From assembly GCF_004359965.1 (NCBI RefSeq), contig NZ_SMRQ01000003.1, positions 1 through 64,000 of the forward strand: a stretch of DNA of 64,000 nt. The letters run 5' to 3'. The notes under the pieces were generated by a model, which was given only the letters and a program-made list of their open reading frames with translations, was not told the DNA's origin and made no database searches. The translations under genes were made by a program, and so were the position numbers. This stretch comes from Cognatilysobacter segetis. Lineage in GTDB: Bacteria; Pseudomonadota; Gammaproteobacteria; Xanthomonadales; Xanthomonadaceae. This document shows positions 33,546 through 42,300 of the stretch, piece by piece. Position 1 is the first letter of the stretch. Each line of letters begins with the position of its first letter.

Positions 33546-34375
33546 TTCGAGAGTGCCGCCTGCGCCGCCGATGTCCATTCCTGCCAGCGCAGCTCCGGAT
33601 CGCCGATCGCGATGAAGTCGCCGTTGAGCAGCGTTTCGCGCACGTTGTAGCGAAGCGGGCGGCCGCGCGGGTCGACGACCTGCCCGCCCGCGCCTTCGAG
33701 GATGGCCTGCCCGGCGGCGGTGTCCCATTCGCAGGTCGGCCCGAAACGCGGGTAGAGGTCGAGCCCGCCCTCGGCGATGCGGCAGAACTTGAGCGAGGAA
33801 CCGAGATTCAACTGCTCGACATCGCCGTGCGCCCGCATGGCATCGATGAAGGCCTCGCTGCGGCCGTCCTTGTGCGAACGACTGGCGGCGACCTGCATCG
33901 GCTGCGAGGCCGGCGCGCGCACGCGCACGGCGCGGTCGTCCGCGCCCGCACCGTCGCGACGGAAGGCGCCGTGCGAGGCACCACCGTGCCAGACGATGCC
34001 CGTTACGGGCGCCTGGATGACGCCCCACGTGGCGACGCCGTCCTCGACCAGCGCGATGTTCACGCTGAACTCGCCATTGCGCTTCACGAACTCGCGCGTC
34101 CCGTCGAGCGGATCGACGATCCAGAGCCGTCGCCATTCGCGGCGGACCTCGTGCGCGACCTTGTGCTCGGCTTCTTCCGACAGCACCGGGATGTCGGGCG
34201 TCAGTCGCCCGAGCCCCGCGGCGATGCAGCGGTGCGAGGCGAGGTCGGCCTCCGTCAACGGCGACGCGTCGGTCTTGCGTTCGACGTCGAAGTCGGCGCC
34301 GTAGACCTCGAGGATCGCGGACGCCGCATCGCAGGCCAGCGCGATGACGGATTCGCGCAGGGATGCATCGATCAT
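33542..34375 (-). CDS. cysQ: 3'(2'),5'-bisphosphate nucleotidase CysQ
   Basis: Removes 3'-phosphoadenosine-5'-phosphate, the toxic by-product of sulfate reduction, by a Mg2+-dependent, Li+-sensitive reaction. The 277 residues show inositol-monophosphatase-fold motifs: VLSEEAE (metal Glu), WIVDPLDGTREFVKRNGEF (the D-P-L-D-G-T loop) and GPTCEWDTAAGQAILEGAGG. The ATG at 34375 is preferred to upstream ones: it has GAGG about nine nt before it and overlaps the nudE stop by 4 nt (ATGA). The longer frame enters nudE. Confidence 0.95.
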   Translation of the reverse strand: MIDASLRESVIALACDAASAILEVYGADFDVERKTDASPLTEADLASHRCIAAGLGRLTPDIPVLSEEAEHKVAHEVRREWRRLWIVDPLDGTREFVKRNGEFSVNIALVEDGVATWGVIQAPVTGIVWHGGASHGAFRRDGAGADDRAVRVRAPASQPMQVAASRSHKDGRSEAFIDAMRAHGDVEQLNLGSSLKFCRIAEGGLDLYPRFGPTCEWDTAAGQAILEGAGGQVVDPRGRPLRYNVRETLLNGDFIAIGDPELRWQEWTSAAQAALSK

Positions 34376-34914
34376 CGGTTCGACCTCAGCCATTCGCGGG
34401 TGATGAACAACGCCGCGATGGAGCGGCCTTCGGAAAAATCGTCGCGCAGGATCAGCGCGTCGAGCGCGTCGAGCTTCCACGGCACGACGTCGAGCGGCTC
34501 GGGCTCGTCGCCGGGCAGCCGCTCGGGATACAGGTCGCGCGCGAGCACGAGCTGCGTCGCATGGCTCATGTACGTCGGCGCGAGCGAGAGTTCGCGCAGG
34601 CGCAGCAGCGAGCGGGCGCCGTAGCCGGCCTCCTCCTTGAGCTCGCGATCGGCGGCCTGCTCGGGCGTTTCGCCGCGGTCGATGCGGCCCTTCACGAGGC
34701 CGAGCTCGTAGCGATGGAAGCCGGCGGCGTACTCGCGCACCAGCAGCACGGTCTCGTCGTCGAGCATGGGCACGACGACGGCGCCGTGCCCGCGCCCGTG
34801 CAGGCGCTCGAACTGGCGCCGCTCGCCGTTGCTGAATTCGAGGTCGAGCCGCTCCATCCGGTACGGCCCGGCATCGTGCTCGGTGACGCCGTGGATGGTC
34901 GGCAGCGTCTTCAT
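34372..34914 (-). CDS. nudE: ADP compounds hydrolase NudE (Nudix)
   Basis: Nudix hydrolase acting on ADP-ribose, Ap3A and NADH in the E. coli family. The 180 residues start MKTLPTIHGV and contain a complete Nudix box: GRIDRGETPEQAADRELKEE continuing AGYGA, with the RELKEE helix supplying Mg2+ ligands. Flanking sequence is also typical of NudE (YRMERLDLEFSNG, VREYAAGFHRYELGLVKG). It is the first gene of nudE-cysQ-mazG and is divergent from bioA with 44 bp between starts. Confidence 0.92.
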   Translation of the reverse strand: MKTLPTIHGVTEHDAGPYRMERLDLEFSNGERRQFERLHGRGHGAVVVPMLDDETVLLVREYAAGFHRYELGLVKGRIDRGETPEQAADRELKEEAGYGARSLLRLRELSLAPTYMSHATQLVLARDLYPERLPGDEPEPLDVVPWKLDALDALILRDDFSEGRSIAALFITREWLRSNR

Positions 34915-34946
34915 GCGACCCTCGCCGGAAGGCCGGCCGGACGCGG

Positions 34947-34952
34947 GATAAT
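34947..34952 (+). promoter_or_regulatory. Candidate -10 element (GATAAT) for bioA
   Basis: GATAAT lies 6 nt before the bioA ATG, in GATAATGGCGGGATG. This layout almost repeats the rsmA start region (GATAATGGCCGCATG). It would place the transcription start at the first codon. No consensus -35 is visible, and only 44 bp separate this start from divergent nudE. Confidence 0.4.
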
Positions 34953-34958
34953 GGCGGG

Positions 34959-36392
34959 ATGAACAGGCACGATCACGATGCGGCCATCCTAGCAGGGGCA
35001 GGCGAAAGCCCGGCTGACGCATGGCGCCGACGCGACCTCGACGTGGTCTGGCACCCGTGCACGCAGATGCGCGAGCACCCGCACGCGCTGCCCCTCCTCC
35101 CGATCGCGCGCGGCGAGCGCGAATGGCTGGTCGGCATGGACGGTCGCCGCTATCTCGACGCGGTGTCGAGCTGGTGGACCTGCACCCACGGCCACGCCGA
35201 GCCGCGCATCGCCGAGGCGATCGCCACGCAGGCACGCACGCTGGAGCACGTGATCCTCGCCGGCTGCACGCACGAGCCGGCGGTGATGCTGGCCGAGCGC
35301 CTGCTCGCGATCGCGCCGCGCCCGCCGGGGCGTGCGCCGTTGTCCAAGGTGTTCTTCGCCGACAACGGCTCGGCCGGCGTGGAAGTGGCGCTGAAGATGG
35401 CCTTCCACTGGTTCCGCAACGGGGGCCAGCCGCAGCGGACGAAGTTCGTCGCGCTGGAGAACAGCTACCACGGCGAGACGCTGGGCGCGCTCGCGGTCGG
35501 CGACATCCCGCTCTACCGCCGCGTGTACGCGCCGCTGCTGGCGGAGGCGCTGTTCGCGCCGTCGCCGGATGCGGTCCTCGCTCCGCCCGGTGAGAGCGCC
35601 GAGCAACGGGCGCATCGCGCGGCCGACGCGCTCGCCGCGCTGCTCGCGGCGCAGGGCGACACCGTCTGCGCGCTGATCCTCGAGCCGCTCGTGCAGTGCG
35701 CCGGCGGGATGCGCATGCATCATCCGGCCTACCTGCGCCGCGTACGCGAGCTCTGCGACGCGCACCGCATCTTCCTCATCGCCGACGAGATCGCGGTGGG
35801 CTTCGGCCGCACCGGCACGATGTTCGCCTGCGAGCAGGCGGGCATCGCGCCCGACCTCATGTGCCTGTCGAAGGGCCTGACCGGCGGCTCGCTGCCGCTG
35901 GCCGCCGTACTCGCCACGCAACGCATCTACGACGGCTTCCTCGACGACTCGCGCGAGCGCGCCTTCCTGCATTCGCACAGCTACACCGGCAATCCGCTCG
36001 GCTGCGCGGCGGCGCTCGCGTCGCTGGGCATCTTCGAGAGCGATGACGTGCTGGCGCGCAACCGCACGACGGCCGCGAAGATGAGCGAGCGCGCGGCGTC
36101 GTTCCGCACGCATCCCAACGTCGTGGACGTGCGGCAGACCGGCATGATCGTCGCGATCGAAATGGCGCCGGGCGCCGACGCGGGGGTCGACGGCACGGCG
36201 GTCGAGATCGCCGGCGGCCGCGGCCTGCGCGCGTACCGCGAGGCCGTCGCGCGCGGCGTGCTGCTGCGTCCGCTCGGCGACGTCCTCTACTGGTTCCCGC
36301 CCTACTGCATCGGTGACGACGCGCTCGACCTGCTGGCCGCCACGACGCGCCACGCGATCGACGCCGCCTTCGGAGGCCCGACATGCGCCTGA
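34959..36392 (+). CDS. bioA: Adenosylmethionine-8-amino-7-oxononanoate aminotransferase
   Basis: PLP enzyme of biotin synthesis that makes 7,8-diaminopelargonate, using SAM as amino donor. The 477 residues carry the BioA-type N-terminus VWHPCTQMREH, AVSSWWTCTHGHAEPRIAEA, VFFADNGSAGVEVALKMA, ENSYHGETLGALAVGD, the Asp of LIADEIAVGFGRTGTMFACE, and the Schiff-base Lys in MCLSKGLTGGSLPLA. The tail VLLRPLGDVLYWFPPY is conserved. The length exceeds E. coli BioA (429) because of an N-terminal extension and an Ala-rich loop around residues 205-235. No other bio gene is in the window. rsmE overlaps its end by 10 nt. Confidence 0.95.
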   Translation: MNRHDHDAAILAGAGESPADAWRRRDLDVVWHPCTQMREHPHALPLLPIARGEREWLVGMDGRRYLDAVSSWWTCTHGHAEPRIAEAIATQARTLEHVILAGCTHEPAVMLAERLLAIAPRPPGRAPLSKVFFADNGSAGVEVALKMAFHWFRNGGQPQRTKFVALENSYHGETLGALAVGDIPLYRRVYAPLLAEALFAPSPDAVLAPPGESAEQRAHRAADALAALLAAQGDTVCALILEPLVQCAGGMRMHHPAYLRRVRELCDAHRIFLIADEIAVGFGRTGTMFACEQAGIAPDLMCLSKGLTGGSLPLAAVLATQRIYDGFLDDSRERAFLHSHSYTGNPLGCAAALASLGIFESDDVLARNRTTAAKMSERAASFRTHPNVVDVRQTGMIVAIEMAPGADAGVDGTAVEIAGGRGLRAYREAVARGVLLRPLGDVLYWFPPYCIGDDALDLLAATTRHAIDAAFGGPTCA

Positions 36393-37120
36393 CCCGCGTG
36401 TACATCCCGCAGCCGCTGTCGCCGGGCGCCGAGGTGACGCTGCCCGAGAGCGCCGCCGCGCACCTCACCCGCGTGCTCCGCCTGGGCGTGGGTGATGCGT
36501 GCATCGCCTTCAACGGCGACGGTTGCGACTACGCCGCGACGCTGGCGTCGGTGGGCAAGCGTGAGGCACGGCTGGTAATCGGCCAGGCGACGCGCGTGGA
36601 CCGTGAATCGGCGCTGGGCATCACGCTGCTGCAGGGCGTGGCCAAGGGCGAGAAGATGGACCTGATCCTGCAGAAGGCGACCGAGCTGGGCGTGCAGGCG
36701 ATCGTTCCGGTGTGGTCGCAACGCAGCGACGTCAAGCTCGACGGCGACCGCGCCGCCAAACGCCTCGAGCACTGGCGCAACGTCGTCGCATCCGCGTGCG
36801 AACAGTGCGGGCGCGCGGTCGTGCCAGCGGTTGTGCCGCCGGCCTCGCTGCAGGCCGCGCTGGGCGCATTGCCGCCGCACGACACGCGGCTGCTGCTGGA
36901 CCCGGTGGGCGCGCACTCGCTGCGCACGCTCGATCTCGGCGCCGACGCGGCGTTGTGCGTCGCGGTCGGGCCGGAAGGCGGCTGGTCACCGCTGGACCGC
37001 GAGCAGTTGCAGGCCGCGGCCTTCGGCGGACTCCGACTCGGCCCGCGCATCCTGCGTACCGAGACCGCGGGCCTGGCGGCGATCGCCGCGCTGCAGGCGC
37101 GCTTCGGCGACCTGATCTGA
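36383..37120 (+). CDS. rsmE: 16S rRNA (uracil1498-N3)-methyltransferase
   Basis: Methylates U1498 of 16S rRNA with SAM. The 245 residues comprise an N-terminal PUA-like domain (HLTRVLRLGVGDACIAFNGDG) and a SPOUT methyltransferase domain with LLQGVAKGEKMDLILQKATELGV, SQRSDVKL and the knot motifs AVGPEGGWSPLDREQL and LGPRILRTETAGLAAIAAL. The ATG at 36383 lies inside the bioA end, implying a shared transcript. A strong hairpin terminator follows 11 bp after the stop. Confidence 0.95.
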   Translation: MRLTRVYIPQPLSPGAEVTLPESAAAHLTRVLRLGVGDACIAFNGDGCDYAATLASVGKREARLVIGQATRVDRESALGITLLQGVAKGEKMDLILQKATELGVQAIVPVWSQRSDVKLDGDRAAKRLEHWRNVVASACEQCGRAVVPAVVPPASLQAALGALPPHDTRLLLDPVGAHSLRTLDLGADAALCVAVGPEGGWSPLDREQLQAAAFGGLRLGPRILRTETAGLAAIAALQARFGDLI

Positions 37121-37131
37121 CGCCCCAATTA

Positions 37132-37158
37132 GAAAGGGCCGCACGGGGCGGCCCTTTC
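37132..37158. terminator. Bidirectional terminator between rsmE and chpC
   Basis: GAAAGGGCCGC (37132-37142) pairs perfectly with GCGGCCCTTTC (37148-37158) around an ACGGG loop. The 3-nt A and T ends of the arms give a short U-tail in either direction, and both flanking genes run into it (rsmE from the left, chpC from the right). Confidence 0.85.
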
Positions 37159-37178
37159 GCATGCGCGGCGAGCGTCGA

Positions 37179-37871
37179 TCAGGCGGCGTCGCGAAGCTCG
37201 TGCAGTTGCTGTTCGATCTGCAGGAGATCCGGCAGCAGCGCGGGCTCGTCGTTGAGACGGACGAGGGCCTGCACGCCCCGCGGCAGCGGCGCGTCCTGGG
37301 ACTCGATGCTGAGCGCCGCCTTCGAAACCGTGACCAGGCGCGGGAAGCCCTGCGTCACCACCGCGAAGAACGGCAGGCGGCGATCACCGCCGAGCGCCTT
37401 CAGCACGATGACCTTGCTGCCCAGGCCCGGCGTGTCCTCGCCGATGCCGGCCAGGCGGGAGAACGCGACCAGCGGCAACTGCCAGCCGCGCCAGCGCATG
37501 CGGCCCAGCAGCCAGTCGGCACCGCTCGCCTCGCGCTCCGGCTCGGCGTAGGACAGCACCTCGGCGATGGTGGCATTGGGCAGCAGCAGTCGCCCGCCGC
37601 CGACCTGGATGAGCACGCCGCGGATATCGCCGGATTCCTGCGCGGTCCATGCGGCCTGCACGCCGATCGCGGGCGCCGGCTGGAGCGCGGGCGAGGCGTC
37701 CGTCCCGACCTGCGTCATGGCGACGGCCTGCGCCAGCGCGACGTCCACGACCGGCGAGGCGGCGTCCGCCTCGACGTCGGCTTCGGGGGTTTCGATCGCG
37801 GCCTCGGCGATGCGCGCCCCGGAGGCGGGCATGGCGACGGCGGGACGGCGATTGCGCTTCTTCTTCGACAC
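37179..37871 (-). CDS. chpC: ChpC-like CheW-domain protein of the pilus chemosensory operon
   Basis: A 230-residue protein whose C-terminal about 150 residues form a CheW domain (RGVLIQVGGGRLLLPNATIAEVLSY, WLLGRMRWRGWQLPLVAFSRLAG, FFAVVTQGFPRLVTV). In P. aeruginosa the second CheW-like protein, ChpC, connects extra receptors to the ChpA kinase. The N-terminal 75 residues are basic (SKKKRNRRP) then Ala/Pro/Glu-rich and probably disordered. The start is a GTG at 37871 with a strong GAGGGGG eight nt before it; upstream in-frame ATG lies inside chpB and is rejected. Last gene of the operon. Confidence 0.88.
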   Translation of the reverse strand: MSKKKRNRRPAVAMPASGARIAEAAIETPEADVEADAASPVVDVALAQAVAMTQVGTDASPALQPAPAIGVQAAWTAQESGDIRGVLIQVGGGRLLLPNATIAEVLSYAEPEREASGADWLLGRMRWRGWQLPLVAFSRLAGIGEDTPGLGSKVIVLKALGGDRRLPFFAVVTQGFPRLVTVSKAALSIESQDAPLPRGVQALVRLNDEPALLPDLLQIEQQLHELRDAA

Positions 37872-37881
37872 GGTTTCCCCC

Positions 37882-39315
37882 TCAGCGGCCCCAGCGGCCG
37901 GCGAGCATTGCAGCGAGTTCGGACGGCGGCGCACGGGTGCCGCCGCGTGCGGCGACCGCATCGGCGGCCGCGGCGTCGTAGCAGCCGTCGGGCGCCTGCG
38001 CGCCGACGAAGGTGCCCTGGCCGGCGAGTGCCGCGACGGCGTCGGTCAGGGACGGGTCGGCGCCGCTCAGGACGATCACGGCGCTGCCCACGGCCGGCAA
38101 CTGACGCAACAGCGTGTCGCCCGATGCCGTGGCGAAGGCGCCCTTGGCGTCGAGCCCGACGTCATCGCCCAGGATGTAGATGTGGCCGCGCTGCGGAACC
38201 GTGCCCGCTTCCGCCAGCGACACCGGCAATGCCGATGCCCGCTGCAGCTGCGCGACAAGCTTGTCGTAGCGCGCGCCGTCCAGGCGCTGGCGGATCAGGA
38301 TCGCGCGCTCGAACCGGGCGGGAATCCCGCCGAGCAACTGGCGCACGGCATCCGGGCCGCCGATGCCCGCAAGCACCAGCACGACGCCTTCGCGCGTGTC
38401 GTCCACGAGTTCGAGCGAGGCGATGCGCCGCTCGAGATCGCCCAGATCATGTCGCGGCCCGGCCGTGTGCGCCACGGCGGGTGGCGCCGCGTCGTCCGCG
38501 AGGCTGAGCTCGCCGAAGCTGATCCTCGGCTCGGCGACGGCGGCCGGCGCCGGCGCCACGTCCTCCTGCGACACCGCGTCGACGGCGATGAAGTCCTCCA
38601 CGAGGCCGCCCTGCCACTCGACCTCGGGGAGAGGCGAGACATCGGGCAGCGGCACGTCGGGAAGCTCGGCATCGAGCTCGGCCAGCAACGGATCGAAATC
38701 CGTCGCGGTGAAATCCGGGCCCGTCACCGGCGGCAGATCGCCGGCCGGATCGGTCTCGAGTTCAAGCCCGTGCAGCGTCAGGCTGTAGTCGCTGCCGCCG
38801 CCGTCGCCCTCGGCCGCGACCGGGTCGAAGATGGCGAAATCCTGCCCAGCCGTCGCGGACTCGGGCACGGCGGCCGGGATGACGTCGCCGTCCTCGTCGA
38901 CCGCGATCAGCTCTTCGAGCTGCATCGACAGGGCGTCGGTGGCAGGCACCAGGTCGGCGCCCGCGACCGGCGGCAGCACGTCGTCGCGATGGTGCAGCTT
39001 GGCGGCGAGGTGCCGGCGCCAGCGCGCCGCTTCCCAGCCGTCGCGCGAGGCGGCGACGTCGGCCTCCTCGAACATCACTTCGATCGCCGGGTCGCCGAGC
39101 ATGCTGTCGAAACGGTCGAGCGCGTTCTCGCTCACCGCGTCGAGCACGATCATCAGCACCTCGGGCGCCGTGCCGCGGATGGCCTCGGCCGATGCGGAGC
39201 CCGGATCCTCTTCGGCCACGATGTCGGCGCCGACCTCGAGCAACGCGTTGCGCACGCAGTCACGCGCGGTGCCCGGTCGGGCCAGCAGGGCGACGCGACG
39301 GCCCGTCTCACTCAT
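37882..39315 (-). CDS. chpB: ChpB: CheB-like protein with degenerate methylesterase domain
   Basis: A 477-residue protein in the position of chpB. The N-terminal about 110 residues look like a degraded receiver domain (VALLARPGTARDCVRNALLEVGADIV). An acidic, Pro/Asp-rich linker runs from about 111 to 300. The last about 170 residues align with the CheB esterase: GVVLVLAGIGGPDAVRQLL, ALPVSLAEAGTVPQRGHIYI, VGSAVIVLSGAD. The catalytic triad is gone. The Ser of the usual A-S-T-G-G motif is Gly317 (AGIGG), the His of Q-H-M is Arg344 (RQRL), and the Asp of the GMGxDG loop is missing (SGADPSL). It likely acts as a scaffold or regulator. Start 39315 (MSETG) or 39321; both overlap the chpA end. Confidence 0.85.
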   Translation of the reverse strand: MSETGRRVALLARPGTARDCVRNALLEVGADIVAEEDPGSASAEAIRGTAPEVLMIVLDAVSENALDRFDSMLGDPAIEVMFEEADVAASRDGWEAARWRRHLAAKLHHRDDVLPPVAGADLVPATDALSMQLEELIAVDEDGDVIPAAVPESATAGQDFAIFDPVAAEGDGGGSDYSLTLHGLELETDPAGDLPPVTGPDFTATDFDPLLAELDAELPDVPLPDVSPLPEVEWQGGLVEDFIAVDAVSQEDVAPAPAAVAEPRISFGELSLADDAAPPAVAHTAGPRHDLGDLERRIASLELVDDTREGVVLVLAGIGGPDAVRQLLGGIPARFERAILIRQRLDGARYDKLVAQLQRASALPVSLAEAGTVPQRGHIYILGDDVGLDAKGAFATASGDTLLRQLPAVGSAVIVLSGADPSLTDAVAALAGQGTFVGAQAPDGCYDAAAADAVAARGGTRAPPSELAAMLAGRWGR

Positions 39316-42300
39316 GCGCATGCACCCGGTCCAGCAGCTCGTTGACGTTGCGCATCAGTTCCGGCTCCTGGTACGGCTTGCCGAGGTAGCGCTGCACGCC
39401 GAGCTCGAACGCGCGCTGGCGGTGCTTCTCGCCGGTACGCGACGTGATCATGATGATCGGCACGTCGCGCAGCCTCGAGTCGCTGCGCATCGCCGCGGCG
39501 AGCTCGTAGCCGTCCATGCGCGGCATTTCGATGTCCAGGAGCATCAGGTCGGGCACGCGCTCGGCCATGCGTTCCAGCGCGTCGATGCCGTCCTTCGCCG
39601 TGGCGACTTCGTAGCCGTGGCGTTCGAGCACGCGGCCGGTGACCTTGCGCATCGTCACCGAGTCGTCGACCACCATCACCAGCGGCACGGCGCGCTTCTC
39701 GACCACCGGCATCGGCGGCTCGACGAAACCGCGCGGCAGCGCGGCCTGGCGGCGCACCAGCGGGGCGACGTCGAGGATCACGACCACGCGGCCGTCGCCC
39801 ATGATCGTCGCGCCGAAGATGCCCGGAACCGAGGCGACCTGCGGGCCGACCGGCTTGACCACGATTTCGCGGTTGCCGATGACCTGGTCGACCGTGACCG
39901 CGGCGCGCAGGTCGCCCGCGCGGATCAGCAGCAGCGGTACCTGCAGCAGGCCTTCGGCCTTCGCCGGCGTACCGCCCAGCAGGCGACCGAGGTCGTGGAC
40001 CGCGTAGTCCTCGCCGCCGTAGCGGAAGTTGCCGCCGTCCTCGTTGTCGATCGCCGTCGCGAGGTCGTCGCGCGAGATGCGGCCGACGCCGCGGACCGAG
40101 GCGATCGGCACCGCGAACGTGGTCTCGCCGATGCGCACGAACACCGCCTGCGTGACGGCGAGCGTCTGCGGCAGGCGCAGGACGAACGTCGTGCCACGGC
40201 CGGTGGTGGTGTGGATGTCGATCGTGCCGCCGAGCTGGCGCACTTCCGAGGCGACCACGTCCATGCCGACGCCGCGACCGGCGAGGCGGCTGACTTCGTC
40301 CGCCGTCGAGAAGCCCGGCTCGAAGATCAGCATGTCGAGGTCGGAATCGGCGAGTGCGGCGTCGCTGTGGATCAGCCCGCGCTCGATGCCGCGCCGGCGG
40401 ATCGCGTCGCGATCCAGGCCGCGGCCGTCGTCGCCGACTTCCAGCACGACTTCCGAACCCTCGCGGCGCACCGCGATGCGGATGGTGCCTTCCTCGGGCT
40501 TGCCGGCCGCGACGCGCTTGTCGGTGGACTCCAGGCCGTGCGCGACCGCGTTGCGGAGCATGTGCTCCAGCGGCGCGGTCATGCGCTCCAGCACGTTGCG
40601 GTCCAGCTCGCCCTGCGTGCCTTCCAGGCGCAGCACGACCTGCTTGCCGAGTTCGCCGGACGCCTGGCGCACGACGCGGCGCAGGCGCGGCAGCAGGCCG
40701 TCGAACGGCACCATGCGGGTGCGCATGAGGCCTTCCTGCAGCTCGGACGACACGCGCGACTGCTGCAGCAGCAGGGTTTCGTACTGGCGCGTCAGGTCGT
40801 CGAACGTGGTCTGCAGCGAGGTCTGGTCGGCCGCGGACTCCGAGAGCGCGCGGGTCAGCTGCTGCAGGGTCGAGAAGCGATCGAGCTCCAGCGGGTCGAA
40901 CGACGCCTCGGCGGCGTCCTCGCGCTGGTAGCGCGCGACGATCTGCGCTTCGGTCTCGATCTCGAGGCGGCGCAGCTGGTCGCGCATACGCGTGTTCGTC
41001 GCTTCCATTTCCGCGATCGCGGAACGGAACGCGCCGAGCTGCTGCTCGAGGCGGGCGCGGTAAATCGCGACCTCGCCCGCGTAGTTGACGAGCCGGTCGA
41101 GCAGGTCGGCGCGGATGCGCACCTGTTCCTGCGGCGCGCGCACCGCGATGTCCTCGTCGTCCGCGAGCAGGTGCGGCTGCTCGCCGATCGGCGCGGACAG
41201 CGGGGTGAGCTCGGCGACCGGCGCCGGCATCTGCACGGCCTCGGGCGCGGCAGCGATGTCGGCAGGCAACGGCAGGCGCTCGCCGCGTGCACGCGCTTCG
41301 AAGTGCGCGATCAACGCCAGCGGCATGCCGATCGCCTGGCGCTGGCCGACGCGGGTGATCATCGCGTGGAGCCGGTCGAAACCGCGCTCCAGCAGCGGCA
41401 CGCCGTCGCGGCCGAGCTCGCTGCGATGGTCGACCACCGCTTCGAGCAGCGACTCCATGACGTGGCCGAGTTCGCCCACGGCCATGATGCCGGCCATGCG
41501 CGCGCCGCCCTTGAGCGTATGCAGGTCGCGCTGCAGGCCCGCCAGCGTCTCGCGGTCCTCCGGCTGCTGGCGCAGTTGCGCGAGCAGGCCGTCGGAATGG
41601 TCGAGCAGGTCGCCGCCTTCCTCGACGAAGATGTCGACGAGTTCCGGGTCCAGGCCGGTCAGGTCGAGCGCCGTCTCGGGGTCGGCTTCGTCGACCACGT
41701 GCGACGGCATCGCCTCGCCGGAGTCGACGGCCGCGGCAGCGGCGGCGATCGCCGCGCGGACCTGCTCGGCCATGCGTTGCTCGGCGGCGATGCGTTCGAG
41801 ACGCTCGGCCTCGGCGCGCTGCGCTTCGATGCGCGCCTGCTCGCGACGCGCGGATTCCTCACGCTCGCGCTCGACGCGCTCGGCCTCGGCACGCTCGGCT
41901 TCGATGCGTTCGCGCTCGGCGCGTTCCGCGGCCAGGCGCTCCTCCTCGATCCGGCGGGCTTCGGCGGCCTCGGCGGCGATCCGCTCGGCCTCGGCCTGTT
42001 CGGCGGCGAGGCGCTCCTGTTCGAGCCGCTCGGCTTCCAACCGCTCCTGTTCGAGGCGTTCTGCTTCGACCCGTTCGGCTTCCAGGCGTTCGGCTTCAGC
42101 CTGTTCGGCCGTCAAGCGCTCCTGCTCGACACGCTCGGCCTCGAGGCGCTCGGCCTCCAGACGCTGGGCCTCCGCTTCCTCGGCGGCGATGCGTTCGGCT
42201 TCGAGTCGCTCGGCTTCGGCGCGTTCCGCGGCGATGCGTTCGGCTTCGAGGCGCTCGGCCTCTTCGCGGACGGCCTGCTCGGCGGCCACGCGCTCGGCTT

